Assembly (NCBI GenBank): GCA_001871415.1
Contig: MNWW01000030.1
Location: 1 to 39,824 of the forward strand
Reading direction: 5' to 3'
DNA: 39,824 nucleotides
Source: Candidatus Woesearchaeota archaeon CG1_02_57_44
Lineage (GTDB): Archaea > Nanobdellota > Nanobdellia > Woesearchaeales > CG1-02-57-44
A model generated the notes under the pieces. That model was not told where the DNA came from. It worked only from the letters and a program-made list of their open reading frames with translations, and did no database searches. A program made the position numbers and the translations under genes. Positions 9,468 through 19,400 of this stretch are shown here, one piece after another (position 1 is the first letter of the stretch; each line of letters opens with the position of its first letter).

Positions 9468-10286
9468 ATGGACGGCAATCACGCGACCCTCCTGCATACA
9501 GGCTACGCCCTGCTCGCCTATGGTGGTGCCTACGCAGCAGCCTGCATCGGCGCATTCTATGAATACATCCTGCACTGCGACACCCCCATGCCCTGCACGC
9601 TGCATGTAGAACGGCTCGAGGCCCGCGTCGATGACCCATGGAAACGCCTCACGCTCGTCGGCGAGCCACAGGCCTATAATTCCGACGACCACGATATGGC
9701 GGTTGCCCTGCTCTCTGAGCACCAGAGCGTTGCATTCCAGCACCAGGACATGGACCAGGAAGCGCTGCGGGGCGCGCGCCGCGCACTCACCTTCGCCTAT
9801 GACCTCTCCACCTTCATCCCCTCGCTGCTGCACATGCTCAAGGAACGTCGCATGTTCCCATCACTGAGCGAACTCGCGTGCGATGCAGGACGTGACTGCT
9901 ACCGACTCGAGGAGCCATCCGCCTGGCAGCAGGAGCTGCGCGACGCTGACCTTGTGGGCGCCATAGCCCGTGAGACCTTGAGCACCCTCAGCAGCCCATT
10001 CACCTACTGGCTGCCAAGCAAAGCCGCGCAGCATGCGGACAGCCCCACAAGGCAGACCGCGCGCATCGCCCGCCTGGAACGCGTCCGACTCGCACGAGAA
10101 TCAGGGATAGCACATCGCATCACTGAGCTCATCACGCTGCCTGAGGTGACGGATCTGCTCGCCGTGTATCATCAGTCCCATCATCCTGGTGTGCAGGATG
10201 CGCTCGCAGGGATGCTCGAGCTTCGGGCCTGGCAACTGCCCACGGACGAGCAATGCTGCTGGCCTACCGCGGCGTATGGGTTCTGA
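9468..10286 (+). CDS. Hypothetical protein (272 aa)
   Basis: TATA-like tattaaaacc at ~9434 about 30 nt upstream; no recognised family. Confidence 0.65.
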   Translation: MDGNHATLLHTGYALLAYGGAYAAACIGAFYEYILHCDTPMPCTLHVERLEARVDDPWKRLTLVGEPQAYNSDDHDMAVALLSEHQSVAFQHQDMDQEALRGARRALTFAYDLSTFIPSLLHMLKERRMFPSLSELACDAGRDCYRLEEPSAWQQELRDADLVGAIARETLSTLSSPFTYWLPSKAAQHADSPTRQTARIARLERVRLARESGIAHRITELITLPEVTDLLAVYHQSHHPGVQDALAGMLELRAWQLPTDEQCCWPTAAYGF

Positions 10287-10337
10287 TGCGAAGTCATCCG
10301 ATTAACTGAGAAGCATTCGCCATGTTGGTTTTAGCTG

Positions 10338-11660
10338 TCAATACAACGGATATCTCCTTGCCAACGCGATGACCTGCCGCTTGACATCCTTGATAATGGC
10401 TTCGTCAGTGTGATGCTTCACCACCGTAGCGATATACCTGCCGACATCACGCATATCCTCTTCGACCATGCCTCGTGTCGTTATGGCAGGCGTCCCCAGG
10501 CGGATGCCGCTGGGATCAAAGGGGCTGCGCTTATCATAGGGCACCATGTTCTTGTTGCAGGTGATATTGGCCTTGTCGAGCGCAACCTCGGCTTCCTTGC
10601 CTGTGACGCCGATGCTGCTGAGGTCGACGAGAATCAGGTGATTGTCTGTGCCGCCAGTCACCACGTCAAGACCTTCTGCCACCAAGGACGCAGCGAGCGC
10701 CTGCGCGTTCTTCACTATCTGCGCGGCGTACGCCTTGAACTGCGGTCGCAGCGCCTCCTTGAACGCCACGGCCTTGGCCGCGGTCACATGGTCATGAGGG
10801 CCGCCTTGCATGCCGGGAAACACCGCCTTGTCTATGGCTTTGGCAAACTGCTCCTTGCACATTATCATGGCCCCACGGGGGCCGCGCAGGGTCTTGTGCG
10901 TCGTCGTGGTCACCACATCGGTATACGGGAAGGGGCTCTGATGCACACCACCGACGATGAGCCCCGCGATGTGGCTGATATCCGCCATGCTTATCGCGCC
11001 TACCTCCTCGGCTATCTCAGCGAACGCTTTGAAATCGATGATCCTCGGGTAGGCAGTCGCGCCGGAGAGGATGAGCTTGGGCTTTGTCTTCCTGGCAAGG
11101 GCGCGTATCTTCTCATAGTCCAGACGGTGGGATGACTCATCTACACCGTACTGCACAAACTGATACGCCCTGCCGCTGAAGTTGACCTTGTGCCCGTGCG
11201 TGAGATGGCCGCCCTGGTCAAGGGACATGCCCATCACGGTGTCGCCAAATTCAAGCAGCGCGAAGTAGACCTCGATATTCGCGGGGCTTCCGGAATACGG
11301 CTGGACATTGACGTGCTCTGCTCCGAAAAGCTGCTTTGCCCTCGCTATTGCCAGCTCCTCAGCGTCGTCGATGAACTGGTTGCCGCCGTAGTATCGCTTG
11401 CGCGGATAGCCCTCGCTGTACTTGTTGGTCATGACGCTGCCGAGGGCCTCCAACACAGCAGGAGAGACGAAGTTCTCTGACGGGATGAGCTCAAGGCCGT
11501 CGTTCTGACGGTCTCGTTCGTGGTCAATGGCCGCCGCAAGATCAGGGTCAAATTGATGAAGAGGGGTGCGGTTCATGGCGTGCTCTGGAGCACGAGATGA
11601 TCGAACAAGGGAATCGGTCGGATGGGCCGCACCGCTGGTTTTTGTGGATTCTATCTTCAT
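10338..11660 (-). CDS. glyA: Serine hydroxymethyltransferase
   Basis: [78 protein letters not shown]. Confidence 0.98.
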   Translation of the reverse strand: MKIESTKTSGAAHPTDSLVRSSRAPEHAMNRTPLHQFDPDLAAAIDHERDRQNDGLELIPSENFVSPAVLEALGSVMTNKYSEGYPRKRYYGGNQFIDDAEELAIARAKQLFGAEHVNVQPYSGSPANIEVYFALLEFGDTVMGMSLDQGGHLTHGHKVNFSGRAYQFVQYGVDESSHRLDYEKIRALARKTKPKLILSGATAYPRIIDFKAFAEIAEEVGAISMADISHIAGLIVGGVHQSPFPYTDVVTTTTHKTLRGPRGAMIMCKEQFAKAIDKAVFPGMQGGPHDHVTAAKAVAFKEALRPQFKAYAAQIVKNAQALAASLVAEGLDVVTGGTDNHLILVDLSSIGVTGKEAEVALDKANITCNKNMVPYDKRSPFDPSGIRLGTPAITTRGMVEEDMRDVGRYIATVVKHHTDEAIIKDVKRQVIALARRYPLY

Positions 11661-11813
11661 CCCCTGTGGGCGGGTGCCCGCGTATTTATGGGTTGCGACA
11701 AGACACGCTACATCACACAGACCTATGCCCCCTGAGGCCCGCTAGCCGCCCATCCGACATTCCAACGCAGATTTAAATAGAATGAGCGCAACCACTGTAC
11801 TCGAGGTGATAAT

Positions 11814-12044
11814 TTGGCATTAGTATTAGGACCGGTACTGCTGGTCGTAGCTATCGTCGCCTGCGGCGGCGTGTATTGGAAGACGAAGAGCTGGGCAAAG
11901 ACAGGACACACCCTGCAGGTCCTGCTCGCGTTGCTGGCGCTGGTCTACGCGCTCCAGTATGTGGCAGTAGGCGAAATAAGGACAGTACTCCTGCTTCTCA
12001 GCGTGGGATTGCTGCTCGATGGCGTCATCGATGTCGCTGACTGA
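11814..12044 (+). CDS. Small membrane protein (76 aa), TTG start
   Basis: GAGGTGAT SD at 11803-11810 before the TTG; TATA element TTTAAATA at ~11772; hydrophobic segments. Confidence 0.7.
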   Translation: MALVLGPVLLVVAIVACGGVYWKTKSWAKTGHTLQVLLALLALVYALQYVAVGEIRTVLLLLSVGLLLDGVIDVAD

Positions 12045-12060
12045 GAGATAGCCATGCCTA

Positions 12061-12117
12061 GCAGGTAGCCGGCGTCTGTCGTGACAACAGCGATTGCTTC
12101 ATGACATCGGCTACCGC
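12061..12117. ncRNA. Candidate structured element: GGTAGCCG...CGGCTACC stem in a convergent intergenic region
   Basis: 8-bp perfect arms (12064-12071 and 12108-12115) plus a possible G-U and two further G-C pairs; inner TGTCGTGACA. Confidence 0.3.
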
Positions 12118-12294
12118 AAAGCTCAAATGATGTATGTAATTCTTCGTCTCTATGCAGCAACCTGTCATCATCACCGTGGTCTTGACTTCTGCAAGAAACA
12201 CGTTCTTTCCGGAAAGGGACAGGTCTGTATGACATAAGGATCTATGTGAGGAGCATGACGAGTATACGCTGATGTACCTGCGCGTGCCAGCGGA

Positions 12295-13812
12295 CTAATC
12301 GCGCGTCGCATCCACGGCTTGCTTGTACGCCGCCCTGCCGTCTTCAAGAAGCTGCTCTGCAGCTGGCTTGGACCTCGCATCAGAATATATGCGAAACTGC
12401 CCTGCCGTGGTCGCGCTCGCGCGGAACCACACCCAGCCTTCATCCATGATGACCTTCAGACCGCTGAAGCGATCCGGCCTAGACAGCTCGTATCCTCTGC
12501 CACTGTAGTAGTCCTGCAGCGCGCCCATGACCCTCGCGACCGCTTCCTGATTGGGCTCGCAGCGTTGGTCATCGTCGCGAAGCGTGTAGTAACGAGGCAT
12601 CGAATCGAGGAGCCCTCCGACATCCTGTCCGCGCTCGGCGGTCAGCGCGAGCGTGTAGAGCCAAGTCATCACGCCGTCGCGACATCGCGTCGCTGGGTGG
12701 ATGAATCCTGAGCTTGAGCCATCGCCGGACAACGCTGCGTGTTGGTCAATCATCGTATCCACTACATTTATCTCCCCTGTGCCGACCTCGACGTATCGGC
12801 CGCCATGCCTTCGCGCGACATCCTTGACCAACCAGGACGTACCATCATTGACGACGATGGTACGATTCCTTATGCCGATACCGGGAACATTGACCAATTG
12901 CGCGTCCAGCACATTCTCGTTAGGACCAGTCGCCGCGCCCTTGCGGCCCAGCACATACTCCGTCATCAACCCCAGGACATATTGACCAGAGACGACCTGT
13001 CCGAATTCGCTGGCGAACTTGCTCCCGACAGGGATGCCCAACTCCGCACGATCAGCGTCAAAGTCAAAACCGACGTACAGGTCCTTTGGACCAAGTGTCG
13101 AGACAATCGCAGCGAGGGTCCGGCCGTTAGGCTCAATTCCCCGCTGCGGACCCCTTGCGACGCTTCCGTGGATAACTTCCAGAGGAATGCCCATGCCAAG
13201 CCTGAGCACATCACACAGACCACAGGCAGCGCCTCCATTCGGGTCCAGGATCACGCGCTTGTCCGCGTAGAAGGAACGGACATCGTCAAGGGTCCCACCT
13301 GGCAGGAGGGAAAGAACAAAATCCAGATACGATGAGCCCGGATTGCTGCGCACGCGCGCCACCCTAACCGCGCCCATACCATCCACTCCAGCGCCCACCC
13401 CATCCACTCCCTCCCCCATCAGCTCATGCGCCCTGCCAATGACTCCTGCCATGTCGTCTGGAGCCAACAGCGCACCATCCTCGCGCAGGAACTTGAAGCC
13501 ATTATGATGCAAAGGGTTATGGCTGGCCGTGAGCATGACACCACCATGCGCGGCCTCCTCACGGACCGTGTGCTCGAGCATGGGCGTCGTCACGACGCCA
13601 ATGTCCACTACACGAACATCCCTGCCGAGATGCCCCATCAAGGATTGCATTATCTGTTCGCATGAGGGCCGCGGGTCATGACCGATGATGACTGTGGGGG
13701 CCATGCTCCTTTTTCGCAGCCATTGACCATAAGAGAGCGCATAGGCCGGAATCACGGGCATGAGCACTTTCGCAGTACCTCTGACGCCTGAATGGCTCTC
13801 GACAAGGGTCAT
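12295..13812 (-). CDS. Phosphomannomutase/phosphoglucosamine mutase family phosphohexomutase
   Basis: SGVRGTAKVLMP; phosphoserine loop GGVMLTASHNPLHHNGFKF; metal loop VGFDFDADRAELGIP; sugar-binding-type GTGEINVVDTM; GDGSSSGFI. Confidence 0.92.
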   Translation of the reverse strand: MTLVESHSGVRGTAKVLMPVIPAYALSYGQWLRKRSMAPTVIIGHDPRPSCEQIMQSLMGHLGRDVRVVDIGVVTTPMLEHTVREEAAHGGVMLTASHNPLHHNGFKFLREDGALLAPDDMAGVIGRAHELMGEGVDGVGAGVDGMGAVRVARVRSNPGSSYLDFVLSLLPGGTLDDVRSFYADKRVILDPNGGAACGLCDVLRLGMGIPLEVIHGSVARGPQRGIEPNGRTLAAIVSTLGPKDLYVGFDFDADRAELGIPVGSKFASEFGQVVSGQYVLGLMTEYVLGRKGAATGPNENVLDAQLVNVPGIGIRNRTIVVNDGTSWLVKDVARRHGGRYVEVGTGEINVVDTMIDQHAALSGDGSSSGFIHPATRCRDGVMTWLYTLALTAERGQDVGGLLDSMPRYYTLRDDDQRCEPNQEAVARVMGALQDYYSGRGYELSRPDRFSGLKVIMDEGWVWFRASATTAGQFRIYSDARSKPAAEQLLEDGRAAYKQAVDATRD

Positions 13813-13909
13813 TGATGGACAGGATTGTTGCTCAGGTTTTGAATGTTTGGGCGCGGCGTTCCCTTACTGGCCAATACCAATATAAACCAAGAGCGCTTGC
13901 CCGATCACC

Positions 13910-14374
13910 ATGGCAACGCAGATGGACCTCGCCGGTAAGCCCAAGCGCGACGACTGGCACACGTACTTCATGAAGATAGCGACGCAGGTCGGCTCCAGGA
14001 GCACGTGCGACAGAAAGCATGTCGGCGCCGTCATCGTCCGTGACAAGACCATCCTGTCCACGGGCTACAACGGTTCGGTAAGAGGCCTTCCGCACTGCGA
14101 CGAGTCAGGACATGACATGGAAGACGGACACTGTGTCAGGACCGTGCACGCTGAGGCCAACGCCATCGTACAGGCGGCCAAGAACGGCGTGGCCATCGAC
14201 AGCGCCGAGATCTACATCACGGCAAGCCCGTGCTGGAACTGCTTCAAGCTCATCGCGAACGCTGGCATCAAGACCATCTACTTCGGAGAATTCTACCGTG
14301 ACGAGCGCATCTATAAGACAGCCGCGGCGGCGGGCATCAAGCTGGTCGATATGAGCAGGCAGAAGGAATCGTGA
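13910..14374 (+). CDS. Deoxycytidylate (dCMP) deaminase family protein
   Basis: CDRKHVGAVIVRDKTILSTGYNGSVRGLPHC; zinc motifs HAEANAI and PCWNCFKLI. TATA-like ccaatataaacc at ~13878. Confidence 0.95.
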   Translation: MATQMDLAGKPKRDDWHTYFMKIATQVGSRSTCDRKHVGAVIVRDKTILSTGYNGSVRGLPHCDESGHDMEDGHCVRTVHAEANAIVQAAKNGVAIDSAEIYITASPCWNCFKLIANAGIKTIYFGEFYRDERIYKTAAAAGIKLVDMSRQKES

Positions 14375-14383
14375 GCTGAGCCC

Positions 14384-14953
14384 TTATCCGTACGTCACCG
14401 GCTCGTCCTCGCCTGATTCCAGCCTCGCGCAGAGAAACAGCAGGTCACTGAGGCGGTTGAGGTATTGGATGACGAGCGGTTGTGTGTGGATGGTGTCTGG
14501 CTGCAGCGCGCACACCCTGCGCTCTGCCCTGCGACAGATGGTACGGGCGAGGTGCAATGATGCCGCGGCTCGGTTGCCGCGCGGAAGGATGAAAGAAGTC
14601 TGCTGGGGTAGTGTTGATTCTATAGATGCGAGAGCATCCTCCATGCGCTGTAGATGGATAGATGTCAATGCGGGAAGAGACGCCAACACCTTCTCCGGTG
14701 CTCCAGCCGACGCGAGCAGCGCACCGATGATGAACAGATCGTTCTGCACGTGCCGCAGCGGCATGATGACGGACTGCTGCTTGGCGTCGGCTAATGCGAG
14801 ACCTATCGCCGCGTTGAGCTCGTCGACCGTACCATAGGCCTCCAGCAGGATATCGTGTTTGGGCACCCTCTTGCCTCCGATGAGCGCGGTCGTTCCGTCG
14901 TCGCCCGTCTTGGTCGCGATGGATGGGCGGGAGGATGATGGAGGAGCAGCCAT
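14384..14953 (-). CDS. Cob(I)yrinic acid a,c-diamide adenosyltransferase, PduO type
   Basis: IATKTGDDGTTALIGGKRVPKHDILLEAYGTVDELNAAIGLA; FILPRGNRAAASLHLARTICRRAERRV; YLNRLSDLLFLCAR. Confidence 0.95.
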   Translation of the reverse strand: MAAPPSSSRPSIATKTGDDGTTALIGGKRVPKHDILLEAYGTVDELNAAIGLALADAKQQSVIMPLRHVQNDLFIIGALLASAGAPEKVLASLPALTSIHLQRMEDALASIESTLPQQTSFILPRGNRAAASLHLARTICRRAERRVCALQPDTIHTQPLVIQYLNRLSDLLFLCARLESGEDEPVTYG

Positions 14954-15004
14954 AATGGGACAGAAGAGGACAGAATATAAAAATGCATTGGGGTCGGAAT
15001 TGGC

Positions 15005-15325
15005 CTATCCTGACAACTCCAGCATCTTCTTCCTGCTCGACGCGCCTGCGACAACACGGACCTTTGCGCCAAGGAATTTGCTCAGGAATTGCTCCAGCTC
15101 AACGTTCGCCTTGCCCTTGTCCGGCGGCGCGGCTATCGCGACACGGAATGCCTTTCTCGCTTCGTCGTATCCGAGCAGCATGGTCTTTGATGCGCCCGGG
15201 CGCGCCATGATAGCGAAGCGCCTGCCAGATAGCTTGGCCATAAATTCTTCGCAAGTGATCGGAGCATCGTCCATAGTGCATGCGCTTCCTGCGTCATCCG
15301 CAGCAGATACCTGACAGGATGACAA
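15005..15325 (-). CDS. DUF167/YggU family protein
   Basis: RPGASKTMLLGYDEARKAFRVAIAAPPDKGKANVELEQFLSKFLGAKVRVVAGASSRKKMLEL. Actual start may be 15274. Confidence 0.9.
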   Translation of the reverse strand: MSSCQVSAADDAGSACTMDDAPITCEEFMAKLSGRRFAIMARPGASKTMLLGYDEARKAFRVAIAAPPDKGKANVELEQFLSKFLGAKVRVVAGASSRKKMLELSG

Positions 15326-15396
15326 AGGGATTAAATTAGTTTGGATTGGTAGAAAAATTCCCTTGGCAGCATCAGGGCAGATTCGTGAAGCGCGTT

Positions 15397-15714
15397 TCAG
15401 CTATAATCGCGCCAGGTGTGATTGCACTTGGTGCATCGCATGAACTTGGTCTCTGGCTCGTCGCCCGCGCGCGTCTGCACCATCCAAAAATAGGCCTCTT
15501 TATGACCGCACTTGCCACACTCGGCCTCAACCTTTGGATACGGCACTTCCTCTTTTTCCACCACGTCGACTTCGGTTGAGCCGCGCTGCATGTGCTCGGT
15601 GATCTCGGCCTTGGCAGCGTCACCGTCCTTGTAGTCGCCTCGGGGACAGACCATGACACGCTTGTTGCCCTCTTTCTTTGGCAATAGGATGGAACCGCAT
15701 TTCGGACAGAACAT
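15397..15714 (-). CDS. tfs: Transcription factor S (TFIIS/RPB9-like)
   Basis: MFCPKCGSILLPKK N-terminal zinc ribbon; CGKCGHKEAYFWMVQTRAGDEPETKFMRCTKCNHTWRDYS C-terminal zinc ribbon with DE tip. TATA ~28 nt upstream of ATG. Confidence 0.97.
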   Translation of the reverse strand: MFCPKCGSILLPKKEGNKRVMVCPRGDYKDGDAAKAEITEHMQRGSTEVDVVEKEEVPYPKVEAECGKCGHKEAYFWMVQTRAGDEPETKFMRCTKCNHTWRDYS

Positions 15715-15790
15715 AAGACAGGGGGGACGACGGCTGGTTTATAAAGGTTTAGGTGGTGGAAGGGGCCTCTGTCTTTGGCTGTCCAGGCAA

Positions 15791-16372
15791 TCACCCCGCC
15801 ACCCATGCCACCAGTTTCATAGCCATGAGCTTGACATAGCCGAGGTAGGGCAAGCGCATCCATGCCCTGCCGATGATCCGATCAGGCGTCACGGCCACCT
15901 CGTCAGGATTACTGCCGCAGTTATGGTCGCCCTTGAATGTATAGGACCCTTCGTTGACCGAGATGACACGGTGGATTATCGGCTCTGGTCTTGACGTCCA
16001 GTAGACCAGCACGTCACCGACCTTGACGTTTTCGGGTCTCACCCCTGTCAGGACGATGACGTCGCCGGCATCAAAGCCATTGCGGAAGCGGAAGAACTGG
16101 AACTGCTGCTGTTGGATATCGAGCGATGCGTATAGGTCGGCCTGAGTGAACGGGCCGCAGGATGATTGCCACCAAGTATCAAATGCGCCATCATGCTCCA
16201 TGCTGCCGGACACGACAGCCACCACCGGAAAGGGCGTACCCATGATGAGCCCCAGCACGGGATAGATGATGAAGCGGATGAGCAAAAACGCGAGCAGGAT
16301 ATTGGCAAGCCAGGACCAGATACTGTTGTCCTCGTGAAGAAAGTGCTTGATGCGCTTCCAGGTCATAACCAT
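15791..16372 (-). CDS. Signal peptidase I (archaeal type)
   Basis: N-terminal TM; VVAVVSGSMEHDG catalytic Ser; VGDVLVYW; PIIHRVISV; TFKGDHNCGSNPDEVAVTPDRIIGRAWMRLPYLGYVKL. Confidence 0.93.
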   Translation of the reverse strand: MVMTWKRIKHFLHEDNSIWSWLANILLAFLLIRFIIYPVLGLIMGTPFPVVAVVSGSMEHDGAFDTWWQSSCGPFTQADLYASLDIQQQQFQFFRFRNGFDAGDVIVLTGVRPENVKVGDVLVYWTSRPEPIIHRVISVNEGSYTFKGDHNCGSNPDEVAVTPDRIIGRAWMRLPYLGYVKLMAMKLVAWVAG

Positions 16373-16396
16373 ACCTCTGCGTGAGATACCAGAGGT
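16373..16396. promoter_or_regulatory. 7-bp inverted repeat ACCTCTG-N10-CAGAGGT between TATA box and start codon of signal peptidase I
   Basis: Direct reading; TATA-like ttttaaacc adjacent. Confidence 0.45.
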
Positions 16397-16483
16397 TTAA
16401 AAGCATTGCTCATGGGCAGTGTATTGTTGCCGTATCACTCCTTGGTCACACATACTCTCCACCATCATATGCGCTATTTATTT

Positions 16484-19400
16484 CTAGCGCGCGCGTGACT
16501 TCTGCCGTGACCTTGCGGAGCGGACAGGAGCAGTCGCAGTCCCGCTTGCTGCCACGGACGGTTGAACTTGCGCCTGAGCAATTGGCTCTAGCATCGGCTT
16601 TGCCTGCGGCTTGAGCAAGCGCTCCTTGATGACATGATCAATATCTTTCTTGTGCCAACCGTGACTGAGCAGATGCTGTCGTATCTCCCTGAGCGAGTGG
16701 CCCGCCTGCAGATGCGTCAACATATAGCGGGCGAGCTCGTCCTGCGCCTGCTGCACGACTGGATGATCATGATGCTCCATGGCACGCTTGGGTCGCTGCA
16801 TGAGCGGATGCGCGCGCACGTAGACGATGCCGGCGCCCACGCTGGTCAGGATGAGCAGCAGGAGAGGCACCAGGAAGCCTCGGGGCTTTAGCGCGGGGAG
16901 TGATTGACCCTGGGCTGCACCACGGGATTCATTTGTGGGTGCTGTATCGCTGGCGCTGCCGACCTCTGCGCCGCTTGCGGAACCGATATCAACTGCTGTT
17001 TGCTCCGCTGATGTGGTTTCTGGAGTAAGCGCAGCCGTAATAGAGCCATCATCCTGTGTTGGGAGCGAAACAGTCGCTTTGGATTCTTTGCCTATCGCGA
17101 AGTACGAGAATCCTGGCGTATCCGCGTAATAGGTCACGGTGTTGTCGGTCACCGCGTCAATGACGGTCTTAAGCTCGACCCATGCACCGTTGACATTGCG
17201 ATAGAGCGAGACATCACCATTGCGCAAACCGACGCTGTTGAGCCAGGTGACATTCACGCGGAAGTAGATGCGCACCGCGGAAAACGAGCCCATGTTGGAC
17301 GTGTCAAAATGCAGCCAGTGATAGAGCGGTTCAGCCGGAGCGTCCAATGATGACGGTTTGCCGATGGCCGATATGGTGAGCTTGCCATTCACGACGCTCT
17401 CATTCGGCGTGAATTCCACGCGGCTGACCGGGATGGGCGCTATTGCCAGGGTCATGCTCTTCTGCTCGCCTGCTGCGATCGCGGCCCATATCTGGCTGGT
17501 CTTCGTGGGCGCTGCGCTGTCGCCTCCGCCACCACCACCGCCCCCTGCGGCGGATGAACTGGAACTGGAGGAAGAGCTGGTAATGGTCACGCTCAGGTTA
17601 TACTCATAATCAGATGTCATGGCGTTGCCATGCCAGTCCTGGCAGCGGACATAGTAGACATAATTTCCTGACACCGGCGTGCTTACGGTCGCGTTGAAGC
17701 TGATGTTATTGGCTGTGTCAAAATAATTATCCATGATGCCGTAGGCCACGCCCGCGCCGGTCTCATAGCGGCAAGTGCTGTTCTCATTGACCTGGAAGGT
17801 GATGACACTCGCGGTGTTTGTCGACGTATAGGGATCCTGCGACTGCACGTATGGCGCGACGGTATCATTCGCCTGCACCACGCCGCTGTGATTGAGACCT
17901 GTTATCCTGAGGCGGGTGCCATTGTACGCGCAGGCGTATTGCCCTGTGCTTCCCGGGCATACGACAAAAGTCTCATAGGCGCCATCGCAATCTTTGCTGA
18001 TATCAGCGACGGATTGCACATCAGGACTGTCCTTTATGCAGACACCTTGCGCGCCGGTCGCGTTGGTCACATAGATGGTCTTGCCGGGCGCCTCCAGGCC
18101 ACGGATGATGATGGAGCCACCTCTGCTCGTGTTCTCGTCTTTCTTGAAGGTGAGATTGCGCAGGACAAGCTTCGTCGTGTTGGTGAACGTGTAATTGAAC
18201 TGCACCAACGTCTGGTTGTCGGCCGTGAACGTGACATTCAGGTTGCCGCCGAACGCCTCTGACAGGTTCCCTGACGCATTGAGGGTGATGTTGAGCGGCA
18301 CATTGGTATTGATGCTGCTGGCATTGCCGATGAGATAGTCACCGGTATCATTCAGGCCATCATTGTCCGCGTCGGTCTCGTTGTAGTCAGGATTGCCATC
18401 GCCATCAGTATCAAGGCTCGCCGTCGCGAAGGTCCAGTTGTAGGGACTCATGGTATTGCCAGCAAGGTCTTTTGCGCCCGTCACATTGACCTGTATGAGC
18501 TGGTCATAGCCCAGCCATGCCCAGGGGATGAAGATGCTCTGGTTGGACGCGTTCCAGGACACATTGCCGCGCCAGAGCTGGCTGGTGTTCAGCGAGAGGA
18601 CACTGAATGAAGGAAGCACGGAGGTGTTCATGCTCGTCTCATTGAAGAAGACGCTGATGATGGTGCCGACCGCGACGCTGGTGGACGCGTTGGCAGGCGT
18701 GACAAGGACCGGCACTGGCGCGGTCAGGTCGAGCAGGGCTGTGATATTTCGCGTCGACTGCGCATTGCCCGCCTGGTCGACAGAGTAATAATAGACAGAA
18801 TGGTTGCCCGTTGTGTTGATGAGCACCACGATGCTTCCTGCACCGCTGGCGCTGCTGTTGGACCAGCTGTCGCTGTCCAGGCGATAGTAGGTGAGATTGA
18901 CCTGAAGGTCGTCTGATGGCGAGATAGTGACATTGTATGCAGCGGACTGCCATCTGGCCTCGCCGGCCGACGACGCTGTGGTGTTCGGACTGGTGGTGTC
19001 GACGTACAGGGCCACGGACGCGTTGCCCATGTTGCCCGACGTATCATTGGCGAAGATGGTGAGCGTGTAGGTCCCGGCGGCGCTGACATTGAGCAGAAGC
19101 TGGCCATGCTGACCCGCGAGGGTGATGTTGCCGCCGGCATTGCCTGTGCCGTTGCTCAGCCAGGCGCTGCTGAAGTACGCTTCTGTTATGTTCCAGGCGA
19201 CGGTAATATTGACCGTACTGTTGACATAGGACGCATTCAGCGGGAGTGTGAAGTTGACGATTGGAGATGTGATGTCGCTCGCGCCGAAGGCGCCGGAGAA
19301 ATGGTCCGCATAGATGACGGTCGATGAGCCAGAGACCTCGTAGCAGGCACTGTCCGTTCCGATGATGGATACGTGGCTGCTGATGTTCACGGTGGCAGAG

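Noticed and set aside
9351-9833. 160-aa minus-strand ORF overlapping the 9468-10286 gene
   Set aside because: Two mutually exclusive frames; the plus frame is longer and has a TATA-like promoter, while this one merely extends from the DUF2157 start region.
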